A stretch of DNA of 64,000 nucleotides from Collinsella sp. AF08-23 (GTDB lineage Bacteria; Actinomycetota; Coriobacteriia; Coriobacteriales; Coriobacteriaceae). Below the pieces are notes generated by a model. That model searched no databases and was not told where the DNA came from. It saw only the letters and a program-made list of their open reading frames with translations. The translations under genes were made by a program, and so were the position numbers. This document shows, one piece after another, positions 35,012 to 43,275 of the stretch (within the stretch, counting starts at the first letter, position 1; each line of letters opens with the position of its first letter). The stretch spans positions 125,751 to 189,750 of the forward strand of contig NZ_QUHV01000003.1 of the NCBI RefSeq assembly GCF_003479805.1, read 5' to 3'.

Positions 35012-35509
35012 TTGTCGAACTTGTCCGGTCAGTTTCGTTTCAAGGTGAGCACTCCCTGGCTGCTGCTCACCTTGGTGTTCGTCACCTTCATATGGGGCAA
35101 CTCTCTCGTTCCCGGTCAGGGGAGCGGTTCTTTAAGCCTGAGTGTCATGGAATGTGCCCATGAGGTGCTGCGCTCGCTGGGGCTTCCCTATGCGTGGCTG
35201 ACGAACTTCATCATTCGCAAGACCGCGCATTTCACCGAGTATCTCGTGCTTGGTCTGTTCGCGTCGCAGGCGTTCGACAGGACCGGTGCCGCGTCGCGCG
35301 CCTCCCTTGTCGCCACCGCCGTGTTTTGCGCATTCATTCCATCTATTGATGAGACGATTCAACTCTTCGTCGCCGATCGTTCCGGGCAAGTGATCGATGT
35401 GCTCCTCGATTGCTGTGGGGCGGCAACGGGTATCGCGCTCCGGACAGCATGGATTAAGATGCGGAGAGTTCGTAACAACTCGCGTCAAGTGCGTGCGAAG
35501 CGCGCGTAA
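35012..35509 (+). CDS. VanZ-like membrane protein
   Basis: A 165-residue VanZ-family protein with four predicted membrane segments. Seen: RKTAHFTEYLVLGLF and IDETIQLFVADRSGQVIDVLLD, the two conserved family blocks. VanZ of the teicoplanin-resistance cluster gives the family its name, but most chromosomal members have no known role. The start is a TTG at 35012 with GGAGGGG in the end of the preceding gene. Confidence 0.82.
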   Translation: MSNLSGQFRFKVSTPWLLLTLVFVTFIWGNSLVPGQGSGSLSLSVMECAHEVLRSLGLPYAWLTNFIIRKTAHFTEYLVLGLFASQAFDRTGAASRASLVATAVFCAFIPSIDETIQLFVADRSGQVIDVLLDCCGAATGIALRTAWIKMRRVRNNSRQVRAKRA

Positions 35510-35618
35510 CCGCATCGCGCGGGATTGGACGAAGCCGGCGGTGGGGCATGGGACGGCCATGGGGCCAATGGATTTTCACCCTCAGGCCAAGGCTCTCAAA
35601 CTTTTCTTGAATTACCCC

Positions 35619-35647
35619 TTGCATTGAACGCCATGAGCGTGCATAAT
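35619..35647 (+). promoter_or_regulatory. Promoter of the tRNA-His/Lys/Lys cluster
   Basis: TTGCAT, 17-base spacer, CATAAT, 24 bases before tRNA-His. Confidence 0.65.
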
Positions 35648-35670
35648 ACTCTTCGCTGTGTGACAGACAT

Positions 35671-35748
35671 GGTGGGTGTAGCTCAGTTGGCTAGAGCGAC
35701 GGGTTGTGGTCCCGTAGGTCGAGGGTTCGAGTCCCTTTACCCACCCCA
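35671..35748 (+). tRNA. tRNA-His (anticodon GTG)
   Basis: A cloverleaf with anticodon stem ACGGG/CCCGT around TTGTGGT. Acceptor GTGGGTG/TACCCAC carries the extra 5' G (35671) opposite discriminator C typical of tRNA-His, and CCA is encoded. First gene of a three-tRNA cluster. Confidence 0.95.
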
Positions 35749-35773
35749 TTCCCTTTCACACGGCAGATGCAAA

Positions 35774-35850
35774 GGGCGATTAGCTCAGCTGGCTAGAGCA
35801 GGGGACTCTTAATCCCAAGGTCCAGGGTTCGAATCCCTGATCGCCCACCA
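35774..35850 (+). tRNA. tRNA-Lys (anticodon CTT), copy 1
   Basis: A 77-base cloverleaf, acceptor GGGCGAT/ATCGCCC, anticodon loop CTCTTAA, T-arm CAGGG-TTCGAAT-CCCTG, CCA encoded. Identical to the copy at 35872. Confidence 0.95.
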
Positions 35851-35871
35851 CATTGCATCCTTTGGACATAC

Positions 35872-35948
35872 GGGCGATTAGCTCAGCTGGCTAGAGCAGG
35901 GGACTCTTAATCCCAAGGTCCAGGGTTCGAATCCCTGATCGCCCACCA
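35872..35948 (+). tRNA. tRNA-Lys (anticodon CTT), copy 2
   Basis: Exact duplicate of the preceding tRNA-Lys, 21 bases downstream; read from the same promoter and followed by the terminator at 35960. Confidence 0.95.
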
Positions 35949-35959
35949 TTGAATGCATG

Positions 35960-35981
35960 CTCCCGCAAGGGAGTTTTTCTT
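35960..35981 (+). terminator. Terminator of the tRNA cluster
   Basis: CTCCC-GCAA-GGGAG followed by TTTTTCTTT. Confidence 0.88.
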
Positions 35982-36058
35982 TATGTGCGTGTTTTAGTTC
36001 CTCAAATCGATTGCGTTCGGCTGCATCCCATTGAATCCAGGGGATGCAACAACGGTGA

Positions 36059-37681
36059 TCAGGCACGCGGGTGATGCACGTGCGGCGGATAATCGGGTCG
36101 ATAGTGGGATCCAAGGCTCTCACGTCGTTCGCGCATGGCGCTTAGCATGGCATGGGCGAGCTTGAGCTGCGAGGAAATGCGAATTCCCCGTGCGAGTGAG
36201 GCGTCACGGGGGATGACGCAGCCGCGGCATGCTCCGTGGAAACGCGCCTCACGCTGTAACTGCTCGATATCCCGCAGCGCATCTGCGAGACCTGTCTCGG
36301 TGCGCTGGATCATGGCGTGCGCGCTCATCGTGCACTTCATGTCCCCCGTAATGCGGGAAGCATCCATGTCGTCCAGAGGTGCTTTCGTCATGCGGATGTC
36401 TTGAAGCGCCAGCTCGAGGGCGCGTGTCGCGACTTGACGCATTGCGGCACCGGATTTCATGCGCTCAGCTGCCTTCGCTGCCTGTGTGCCGGCAATCCTT
36501 CCAAACACGAGTCCATTGGCGCTCGAGAGCCCTCCAATGCGATCGGCCCCGTGCATGCCTCCCGTCACCTCACCGCAGGCATAGAGACCGGGCACGCCGG
36601 TCTGAGCGCATTCATCGATCTGTATCCCACCGTTTGCCGCGTGTGCGTACATGGCGACGCGCAGGTTATCCGCGGGAGTGATGCCCAGCTCGTCTTGCAT
36701 CCATTGGGCGAATGTCCTCACAAATTCGGGGGCTCCCTCATGCGGGAATCGATAGCGAACAGAAAGCCCCTCGTCGCCAGCAGCGTCAATCGCCATGTCC
36801 ACGAGTGCATCGTTAAGACGGCAGGTGAAGGGTCCGTGCCCGGAGCGCCTCTCAAGGAGCGCGCCGAGGTCCTCTGGCTCCCTGGGCAGCAGTTTGTTCT
36901 CGTCCTCGAACATGGCGTAGCGAAACGTCTTCTCATTGAAGACGATGCCGCGGGCGGGGTAGACCAAGCCGGGCATCATCTGCATGAATTCAATGTTGAC
37001 GAGGGAGCAACCGGCATCCATGGCGATGCCCTGGGCGGAGCTTAGGACGTCTTGGGAGGTGAGGCTTCGCTCGAATAGGCCTCCGGTTCCACCTGTCGAG
37101 AGGACGACGGCGTTGGCGATGCATCCGAAGAGTTCCTGAGCTCTTCGGTCGTAGAGGATGGCACCCGTAATCGCCCTCGTTCCCTCTTCACCGCGGGTGA
37201 GGCGCATCAGCTCGCATCGTTCGAGGACATCGATGCCGAGCTCCTTGAACGCGCGCTTTGCGGCAGCCTCGAACTCCTTTCGTGTGATGCCACGCCACAA
37301 GCGGTGTTTATGGTCGAAGCAGGGTATAAAGGTTGATTCAAGGGCGCTTTCGGCGCTCTCCGGACGTTTGAGCCTCACGCCAAGCTCATCTTCGAGCCAG
37401 GCGATCGACGGGTGAATACCCCGTACGAACGTCTCCACGAGCCTCTCATCGGCGACACCGCAGCCAACGCGTAAGATGGATGCGATCAGATCCGCCTCGT
37501 CGGTATCGGATTCGGGTCCGATGAGGCCGAGCCCCCATGTGCCCGGGTAGAAGCTCGATCCTCCGAATAGCGGTCCGGCGCAGGCGAGTGCCACCGATGC
37601 GCCATGGGATGCGGCTTCGATTGCGGCGCTGATGCCTGCAATGCCGCCTCCGATGACGAGGGCATCGCATTTGAGTTCCAT
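36059..37681 (-). CDS. FAD-dependent oxidoreductase (fumarate reductase/NadB-like flavoprotein)
   Basis: A 540-residue flavoprotein of the succinate dehydrogenase/fumarate reductase/L-aspartate oxidase superfamily. Seen: the dinucleotide-binding DALVIGGGIAGISAAIEA, VVLSTGGTGGLFERS, MMPGLVYPARG, the substrate/FAD block AANGGIQIDECAQT, GLYACGEVTGGMHGADRIGG, and SSANGLVFGR. A helical C-terminal domain follows with CRGC. No iron-sulfur or membrane subunit gene is adjacent, and no nadA/nadC, so neither fumarate reduction nor NAD synthesis can be asserted. TAGGAGA precedes the ATG. Confidence 0.82.
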   Translation of the reverse strand: MELKCDALVIGGGIAGISAAIEAASHGASVALACAGPLFGGSSFYPGTWGLGLIGPESDTDEADLIASILRVGCGVADERLVETFVRGIHPSIAWLEDELGVRLKRPESAESALESTFIPCFDHKHRLWRGITRKEFEAAAKRAFKELGIDVLERCELMRLTRGEEGTRAITGAILYDRRAQELFGCIANAVVLSTGGTGGLFERSLTSQDVLSSAQGIAMDAGCSLVNIEFMQMMPGLVYPARGIVFNEKTFRYAMFEDENKLLPREPEDLGALLERRSGHGPFTCRLNDALVDMAIDAAGDEGLSVRYRFPHEGAPEFVRTFAQWMQDELGITPADNLRVAMYAHAANGGIQIDECAQTGVPGLYACGEVTGGMHGADRIGGLSSANGLVFGRIAGTQAAKAAERMKSGAAMRQVATRALELALQDIRMTKAPLDDMDASRITGDMKCTMSAHAMIQRTETGLADALRDIEQLQREARFHGACRGCVIPRDASLARGIRISSQLKLAHAMLSAMRERRESLGSHYRPDYPPHVHHPRA

Positions 37682-37964
37682 GGGGTTCTCCTATCTGCGG
37701 ATTGGCCGATGATGCGCCGTTCACTAGGGTACGTGGTCGCGGTATCGTTCGGACGCGCGGGTCGGTACGCGGCAGATGCTATTGCGCGGACGGTTTGTCA
37801 TACGAGTCATCTAGTCGGATATTGCATGAGATCGTCTGAATTTTAGATATATGCGTACGCGCCTCTCGTGCGCCTGAGGGCTGTCGCGCCCGTACATCGG
37901 CGGGTGCGCCCGTTGCCGTGTCCGCCTGTCCGCCCTCCATCCTCCACCTGGAATCCTCTCCAAG
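37682..37964. other. Intergenic region upstream of the NadB-like gene
   Basis: About 280 bases with no gene. The part around 37790-37860 is AT-rich and likely holds the minus-strand promoter. The rest is GC-rich without clear structure until the terminator at 37965. Confidence 0.4.
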
Positions 37965-37995
37965 AAAAAGGGCCGCCACCCGAAGGTGACGGCCC
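37965..37995 (-). terminator. Terminator of the scaffold-GGGtGRT operon
   Basis: Minus-strand stem GGGCCGTCACC-TTCG-GGTGGCGGCCC (one mismatch pair) followed by TTTTTC. Confidence 0.88.
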
Positions 37996-38037
37996 GTATT
38001 GCCGAGTCGTTGGCGTGCGTCTCGCGCGGCGCGAATG

Positions 38038-39042
38038 CTACTCGTTGATAGCGGCGTTCACGGCGACGGCGCAGGCGACGGTGGCACCGACCATGGGGTT
38101 GTTGCCCATGCCGATGAGGCCCATCATGTCGACGTGCGCGGGCACGGAGGAGGAGCCGGCGAACTGGGCGTCGGAGTGCATACGGCCCATGGTGTCGGTC
38201 ATGCCGTAGGAGGCAGGGCCGGCGCCCATGTTGTCCGGGTGCAGGGTGCGGCCGGTACCGCCACCGGAGGCCACGGAGAAGTACTTCTTGCCGGCCTCGA
38301 GGCGCTCCTTCTTGTAGGTGCCCGCGGTGGGGTGCTGGAAGCGCGTGGGGTTGGTGGAGTTACCGGTGATGGAGATGTCCACGTTCTCGTGCCACATGAT
38401 GGCAACGCCCTCGCGGACGTCGTCGGCGCCGTAGCAGTTGACGGCGGCACGGGGACCATCGGAGTAGGGGATGGTCTCGACGACCTTGAGCTCACCCGTG
38501 AAGTAATCGAACTGGGTCTTCACATAGGTGAAGCCGTTGATGCGGGCGATGATCTGGGCGGCGTCCTTGCCCAGGCCATTCAGGATGACGCGAAGCGGCG
38601 TCTTGCGGGCCTTGTTGGCGTTGAGGGCCAGCTTGATGGCGCCCTCAGCGGCTGCGAAGGACTCGTGACCGGCGAGGAATGCGAAGCACTCGGTGTCGTC
38701 GGACAGGAGCATGGCGCCCAGGTTACCGTGGCCCAGACCGACCTTACGGTCCTCGGCGACGGAGCCCGGAACGGTGAAGGCCTGGATGCCCTCACCGATG
38801 ATGGCGGCAGCCTCAGAAGCGCTCTTGGCGCCCTTCTTGATGGCCAGCGCGCAGCCCAGGGTGTAGGCCCACTCGGCGTTCTGGAATGCGATGGACTGGG
38901 TGTCGTGCACAATCTCGCGGGCGTTCACGCCCTTGTCGAGGCAGATCTGCTCGGCTTCCTCGAGGGAGGCGATGCCGTTCTCGGCGAGGCAGGCGTTGAT
39001 CTTCTCAACGCGGCGCTCGTAACCTTCGAAAGTAACAGCCAT
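38038..39042 (-). CDS. GGGtGRT protein, function unknown
   Basis: A 334-residue member of the small family named for its GGGTGRT motif, seen here in SVASGGGTGRTLHPDNMGAG. Other conserved-looking blocks are KVGLGHGNLGAMLLSDDTECFAFL (over 24 residues near position 100), VKTQFDYFTGELK and HVDMMGLIGMGNNPMVGATVA near the C-terminus. The family has no known reaction. Its gene follows, by 17 bases, a NifU-like scaffold gene, an association that suggests a link to iron-sulfur chemistry (inference). Confidence 0.85.
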   Translation of the reverse strand: MAVTFEGYERRVEKINACLAENGIASLEEAEQICLDKGVNAREIVHDTQSIAFQNAEWAYTLGCALAIKKGAKSASEAAAIIGEGIQAFTVPGSVAEDRKVGLGHGNLGAMLLSDDTECFAFLAGHESFAAAEGAIKLALNANKARKTPLRVILNGLGKDAAQIIARINGFTYVKTQFDYFTGELKVVETIPYSDGPRAAVNCYGADDVREGVAIMWHENVDISITGNSTNPTRFQHPTAGTYKKERLEAGKKYFSVASGGGTGRTLHPDNMGAGPASYGMTDTMGRMHSDAQFAGSSSVPAHVDMMGLIGMGNNPMVGATVACAVAVNAAINE

Positions 39043-39059
39043 TTTCTATCCCTCCCTTT

Positions 39060-39794
39060 CTACTCGTGAACCGGGAAGACGTTGGCGACCGTGTGGGTCT
39101 CCTCGTCGGTGCGCGGGTCGATGTACTTGGCGGCGTTCTCCCACTGGCCGTAGTGGCCCATGGCGCCGGCGATGGCCTCCTCGGGGGTCTTGCCGGCCTT
39201 GAGGGCGTCGGTGAACTTGCCGAGGTTCATGAACTCGAACGCGATGATCTCGTTGTTGGCGTTGAGGGCCATGCGGGTCACGTAGCCCTGGGCGAGCTCG
39301 AGGTAGCGAGCGCCCTTGGCCTTGGTGCCGAACATGGTGCCGACCTGGGAGCGCAGGCCCTTGCCGAGGTCGTCGAGGGAGGCGCCCACGGGCAGGCCGC
39401 CCTCGGAGAACGCGGTCTGGCTGCGGCCGTAGACGATCTGCAGGAAGATCTCGCGCATGGCCACGTTGATGGCATCGCAGACGAGGTCGGTGTTGAGGGC
39501 CTCGAGGATGGTCTTGCCGGGGAGGATCTCGGAAGCCATGGCGGCGGAGTGGGTCATGCCCGAGCAGCCGATGGTCTCGACGAGGGCCTCCTCGATGATG
39601 CCCTCCTTGACGTTAAGCGTGAGCTTGCACGCACCCTGCTGCGGGGCGCACCAGCCAACACCGTGCGTGAGGCCGGAGATGTCCTTGATCTCCTTGGCCT
39701 GGACCCACTGGCCCTCCTCCGGGATGGGCGCGGGGCCGTGGTATGCGCCCTTGGCGACGGGGCACATGTTCTCCACTTCCTGTGAGTACTGCAT
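39060..39794 (-). CDS. NifU-like iron-sulfur scaffold protein (GGGtGRT partner)
   Basis: A 244-residue protein with an IscU/NifU-type N-terminal core. Seen: GVGWCAPQQGACKLTLNVKEG, ETIGCSGMTHSAAMASEIL and LVCDAINVAMREIFLQIVYG supply three conserved Cys positions in the spacing of scaffold proteins, followed by an extra C-terminal domain with AIAGAMGHYGQWENAAKYI. Likely binds or assembles a cluster; client unknown. AGGAGAG precedes the ATG at 39794. It is first gene of a two-gene operon with the GGGtGRT gene and is distinct from the sufU at 41.5 kb. Confidence 0.8.
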   Translation of the reverse strand: MQYSQEVENMCPVAKGAYHGPAPIPEEGQWVQAKEIKDISGLTHGVGWCAPQQGACKLTLNVKEGIIEEALVETIGCSGMTHSAAMASEILPGKTILEALNTDLVCDAINVAMREIFLQIVYGRSQTAFSEGGLPVGASLDDLGKGLRSQVGTMFGTKAKGARYLELAQGYVTRMALNANNEIIAFEFMNLGKFTDALKAGKTPEEAIAGAMGHYGQWENAAKYIDPRTDEETHTVANVFPVHE

Positions 39795-39985
39795 GCCTCT
39801 CCTCTCTTTCGTAGTCGCTGCCGGACGCACGGTTTTGATTCCGATGGACCGGGCAAACCTGACATGCAGCTTTATTTTAACCCGAGTTGGGTCGCCTGCG
39901 AGGGAGAAGGTAAGTTGAAACGCTTTAATATGGGCGAAGCGTGGCAGGAGTGATCATGTCCGAGGGGCCGCGCCAACGGGGGACG

Positions 39986-41413
39986 CTATGCGTTGCGATC
40001 TTTGCAGGTGCCCGATGTGGAACCGTCTTCGTGCGCGCGCGCCTCCTTGTTCGTGCGTTTTGCAGGAACCTTGAAGGTGACACCGTCGGACTTGCGCGCG
40101 GCGTTGACTCGCGTCGGCGTGCTTGTTCGCTTGTCCGTCGGCCTGAACTTGACGCCCGCCGGCCGTCTGACTCCGCCCCAGTCACCATGTGCTACATGAT
40201 GGGCGTTATGCGCGCGGCGGCTCCAGCGGTTGTAGATGCTCTCTCCTGTAGTGGAACGCATGCCCATGCAGGGGGCGGCGATGACGACGGGCAGCAGATA
40301 CTCGATGGAGCGCCATATGACGAGACCTGCAGACAGATGCCATCCGAACATATTGCCAAACAGGTAGGTAAAGCCGACTTCGGCGCCGCCTGCTCCACCT
40401 GGCAGCGGAATAGCGTTAACGAGCAGCTCGACCATGGAGCCGGAGGCGAGGCAGACCAGCAGGTCGGCCTCGAGGCCAAACGAGCGCAGAACGAAATAGG
40501 GCAGCGCATACATGCAGCCGAGTTGGATCAGGGTAAGGAGCTCTACGATGGGGAGCACATGCCAGTTGGATGCTGCAGAGCGGAAAGCCTGTGAAAACGT
40601 GGTGACCTGCGTGGTGAGGAAGTCGAGGTAGCGCTCATAGCGCTCCTGGTTGAGGATGTGCAGCGTGCGCCCGATCTTGAGACCGAGCGAGCCGAGTTTT
40701 TGGATCGGTCTGGGTAACAGGCAGAGCAACAGCACACCGCCGACCTGGATGAACTTGTATCCGAACATGAAAATGCCGATCCAGATAACATCGAGCCCGA
40801 TGATCTTGACGTCGGCGAAGGTCTCTAAAAAGTAGTTGCCGCAAAAGAGCAACATGATGGCGGCGAAGATGCCCTCACCCGCCTCATAGAGGGTGAAGCG
40901 TACGAATTGCAGGGCGGAAGCATCGGCCAGGGAGAGTCCCGCGCGCGTGAGGCGGTAGATTTGCGACGGGATGACGCCCGCGCCTCCCGGGGTAAGACGC
41001 ATGAAAAAGACGCCGGATGCCTCCACGCTCATGAGGTCGCGGAACCCGACGGGGGAGTCGTGGTCGATGACGACGATGGCGGCGTACGCCAGGATGCCGA
41101 AAACGTAATAGCACAGAAAGCACGCGACGCCCGCGATGATCCATTTGGGATTGACGCCGATGAGCGCGCGGACAAAGTCATCGAGTTGTCCGCTCATGAC
41201 GAGGTAGGCGGCGTAGGCGACACCAATGAACGCAAGGAAGATGAAGGTGGAGCGCACCTGCTTCATGGAGGTGCTGTCGGCCTTGCGGTCCTGGACGGCG
41301 GAGACGTCTCCAACTGCGATTTTGGGGGCGCGGCGTTCACGCTGCTGCTCGGTTGCCCCGGGCGTTACGGACGCCGTTGAGCGCTCCTGTTCGCGATCGG
41401 TCTGTGACGTCAT
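39986..41413 (-). CDS. Lysylphosphatidylglycerol synthase TM-domain (YbhN/AglD-like) membrane protein
   Basis: A 475-residue polytopic protein with about 7-8 membrane segments, framed by a charged N-terminus (1-50) and a long basic C-terminal tail (about 405-475). Seen: the family signatures FFMRLTPGGAGVIPSQIYRL and NAIPLPGGAGGAEVGFTYLF with repeated Pro-Gly-Gly motifs. This membrane module is found in MprF flippases and in YbhN/AglD proteins; without the catalytic domain it probably handles a lipid. It lies 103 bases downstream of sufU on the same strand. CGGAGG precedes the ATG. Confidence 0.82.
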   Translation of the reverse strand: MTSQTDREQERSTASVTPGATEQQRERRAPKIAVGDVSAVQDRKADSTSMKQVRSTFIFLAFIGVAYAAYLVMSGQLDDFVRALIGVNPKWIIAGVACFLCYYVFGILAYAAIVVIDHDSPVGFRDLMSVEASGVFFMRLTPGGAGVIPSQIYRLTRAGLSLADASALQFVRFTLYEAGEGIFAAIMLLFCGNYFLETFADVKIIGLDVIWIGIFMFGYKFIQVGGVLLLCLLPRPIQKLGSLGLKIGRTLHILNQERYERYLDFLTTQVTTFSQAFRSAASNWHVLPIVELLTLIQLGCMYALPYFVLRSFGLEADLLVCLASGSMVELLVNAIPLPGGAGGAEVGFTYLFGNMFGWHLSAGLVIWRSIEYLLPVVIAAPCMGMRSTTGESIYNRWSRRAHNAHHVAHGDWGGVRRPAGVKFRPTDKRTSTPTRVNAARKSDGVTFKVPAKRTNKEARAHEDGSTSGTCKDRNA

Positions 41414-41516
41414 CCGTGCCTCCGTGGGTACATCGTGGCCGCGCCGTCGCGACCGTGTACACAGTGTACCCGTCTGTCACGGCGCCGCGCCGGGCATGAG
41501 CTGATACACAAGAAGG

Positions 41517-41939
41517 TTACGCGCTGAGTATGCCGTCGAGCGTGCGCCAGGCGAGCTCGGCACACTTGACGCGCGCGGGCATGTGCGAGATGTCCTTGAG
41601 TTGGGCCGCCTCGTCGAGGTCGTCAAAGTCGTCCTCGGTGAGCTCCTCGCCGCGGATCATCGCCAAGAAAAGCCCGGAGAGGCGCTTGGCCTCCTCAACC
41701 GTCTCGCCCGTGATGAGGTCTGCCATGATATCCGCTGACGCCTGCGAGATCGCGCAGCCGTGCCCGGTGAAGGCGGCCTCTTCAATGACTCCGTTCTCCA
41801 CGCGTAGGGAAAGCGTGAGCTCATCGCCGCAGCTGGGGTTGATGCCGTCATGCGTGTGCGTGGGGGCGTCCATCTCGTACTTGTAATCGGGGTGCGAGCT
41901 GTGTTCCATGAAGGATGCGGAACGGTAGATGTTACCCAT
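41517..41939 (-). CDS. sufU: SufU sulfur-transfer/scaffold protein
   Basis: A 140-residue SufU-type IscU homologue that takes sulfur from SufS. Conserved Cys ligands are in NPSCGDEL, GHGCAISQASADIMAD and RVKCAELAW, with the 18-20 residue insert between the latter two sites that marks SufU. The ATG at 41939 overlaps the sufS end by 8 bases; GGAG precedes it. Last gene of sufCBDSU. Confidence 0.93.
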   Translation of the reverse strand: MGNIYRSASFMEHSSHPDYKYEMDAPTHTHDGINPSCGDELTLSLRVENGVIEEAAFTGHGCAISQASADIMADLITGETVEEAKRLSGLFLAMIRGEELTEDDFDDLDEAAQLKDISHMPARVKCAELAWRTLDGILSA

Positions 41940-43275
41940 TGAAGACACTCCAGACGTGGTTGAGGGAGTCGATGAAGCGGTCGATGTCGTACTTGTCGTT
42001 ATAGAAGGCAAGGCTGGCGCGGCAGCAGGCGAGGTTCTCCACGCCGAGCCAGGTGAGGAGCGGCTGGGCGCAGTGGTGCCCTGCGCGGATGCACGCGCCG
42101 TCCATGTCCATGATGCTCGCGACGTCGTGCGGATGGATGCCGCGGATGTTGAAACTAACGGCCCCATGGTGCTGGTCCCAGTAGATGGACCCGATGATGT
42201 CAACGAAGGGAAGCTCGACCATGCGACTCATGGCGTAATGGACGAGTGCGTGCTCACGCTCGGCAATGGCGTCGTAGCCGACCTTGTTCACGAGGTAGTC
42301 CAGCGCCACTCCGGTGGCGTAAATGCCAGCAGCGTCCTGTGTGCCGGCCTCGAACTTCTCGGGCACGGGGGCCCAGACGGCGCCCTGCTCGGTGACGGAG
42401 TCGATCATCTCGCCGCCGGTGAGGACGGGGTCGGTTTGGTCGAGCAGCTCCGCACGTCCCCACAGCACTCCCACGCCCATGGGGCCAAGTGCCTTATGTG
42501 CGGAGAAGGCGAGGAAGTCGGCGCCGAGCTCGTTCACGTCGACGCGCATGTGCGGGACGGATTGGGCGGCGTCGACCACCATGTAGGCTCCGTTTGCATG
42601 AGCGGCCGCGGCGAGTTTGGCGATGGGATTTTCCACGCCCAGGACATTGGAGACGTGCGCGGCGGCGACGATTTTGGTCGCAGGCCCGATCTTGGCAGCG
42701 ATCTCCTCGTCGGTGATCCGACCGGTTTTGGTGGGGTAGAGGTAGATGAGCTTCGCACCTGCGGCGCGGCACGCCTGCTGCCACGGAATCAGGTTGGAGT
42801 GGTGCTCCATGATGGTGATGGCGACCTCGTCACCGGGCTTGAGCACGTGGGGCGCGAAGCCCTTGGCAACAATGTTCAGCGCCTCGCTCGTGTTGCGGCA
42901 GAACACCACCTCGTTGGCGCGGGCGCGACCTCGCTCGTCTACCGCGCCCAAGAGCTCGGCGATCTGGGCGCGTACGCGTGCGATGGCCTCGGTCGCCTCA
43001 ACGGAGAGCGAGTACAGACCGCGCAGGGGATTGGCGTTCATCGTTTCATAGAAGCTCCTTTGAGCTTCGAGAACGCATGCAGGGCGTTGCGCGGTGGCGC
43101 CGCTGTCCAAAAAGGCGATGTCCTCTCGCTGGGCGAGGAGCGGGAAGGAGCTTTTATACGGATTGAGCCCGATGTCGACGCGGGGCCATCCGCGACTTAC
43201 CTCATCAGAGGCATCGAATACGAAACTGGAAGGTGTGGTGCAGGTGTCGCAGGTCACGTTGTCGGTGTCGATCAC
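41932..43275 (-). CDS. sufS: Cysteine desulfurase SufS
   Basis: A 447-residue PLP enzyme releasing sulfur from cysteine for iron-sulfur assembly. Seen: AFLDSGATAQRP, ITIMEHHSNLIPWQ, DAAQSVPHMRVDV, the PLP lysine in FSAHKALGPMGVGVLWG, and the active Cys in RAGHHCAQPLL. An N-terminal extension of about 30 residues contains CDTC. It starts at GTG (43275) overlapping the sufD stop; GAGGAGG lies upstream. Confidence 0.95.
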   Translation of the reverse strand: MIDTDNVTCDTCTTPSSFVFDASDEVSRGWPRVDIGLNPYKSSFPLLAQREDIAFLDSGATAQRPACVLEAQRSFYETMNANPLRGLYSLSVEATEAIARVRAQIAELLGAVDERGRARANEVVFCRNTSEALNIVAKGFAPHVLKPGDEVAITIMEHHSNLIPWQQACRAAGAKLIYLYPTKTGRITDEEIAAKIGPATKIVAAAHVSNVLGVENPIAKLAAAAHANGAYMVVDAAQSVPHMRVDVNELGADFLAFSAHKALGPMGVGVLWGRAELLDQTDPVLTGGEMIDSVTEQGAVWAPVPEKFEAGTQDAAGIYATGVALDYLVNKVGYDAIAEREHALVHYAMSRMVELPFVDIIGSIYWDQHHGAVSFNIRGIHPHDVASIMDMDGACIRAGHHCAQPLLTWLGVENLACCRASLAFYNDKYDIDRFIDSLNHVWSVFNG

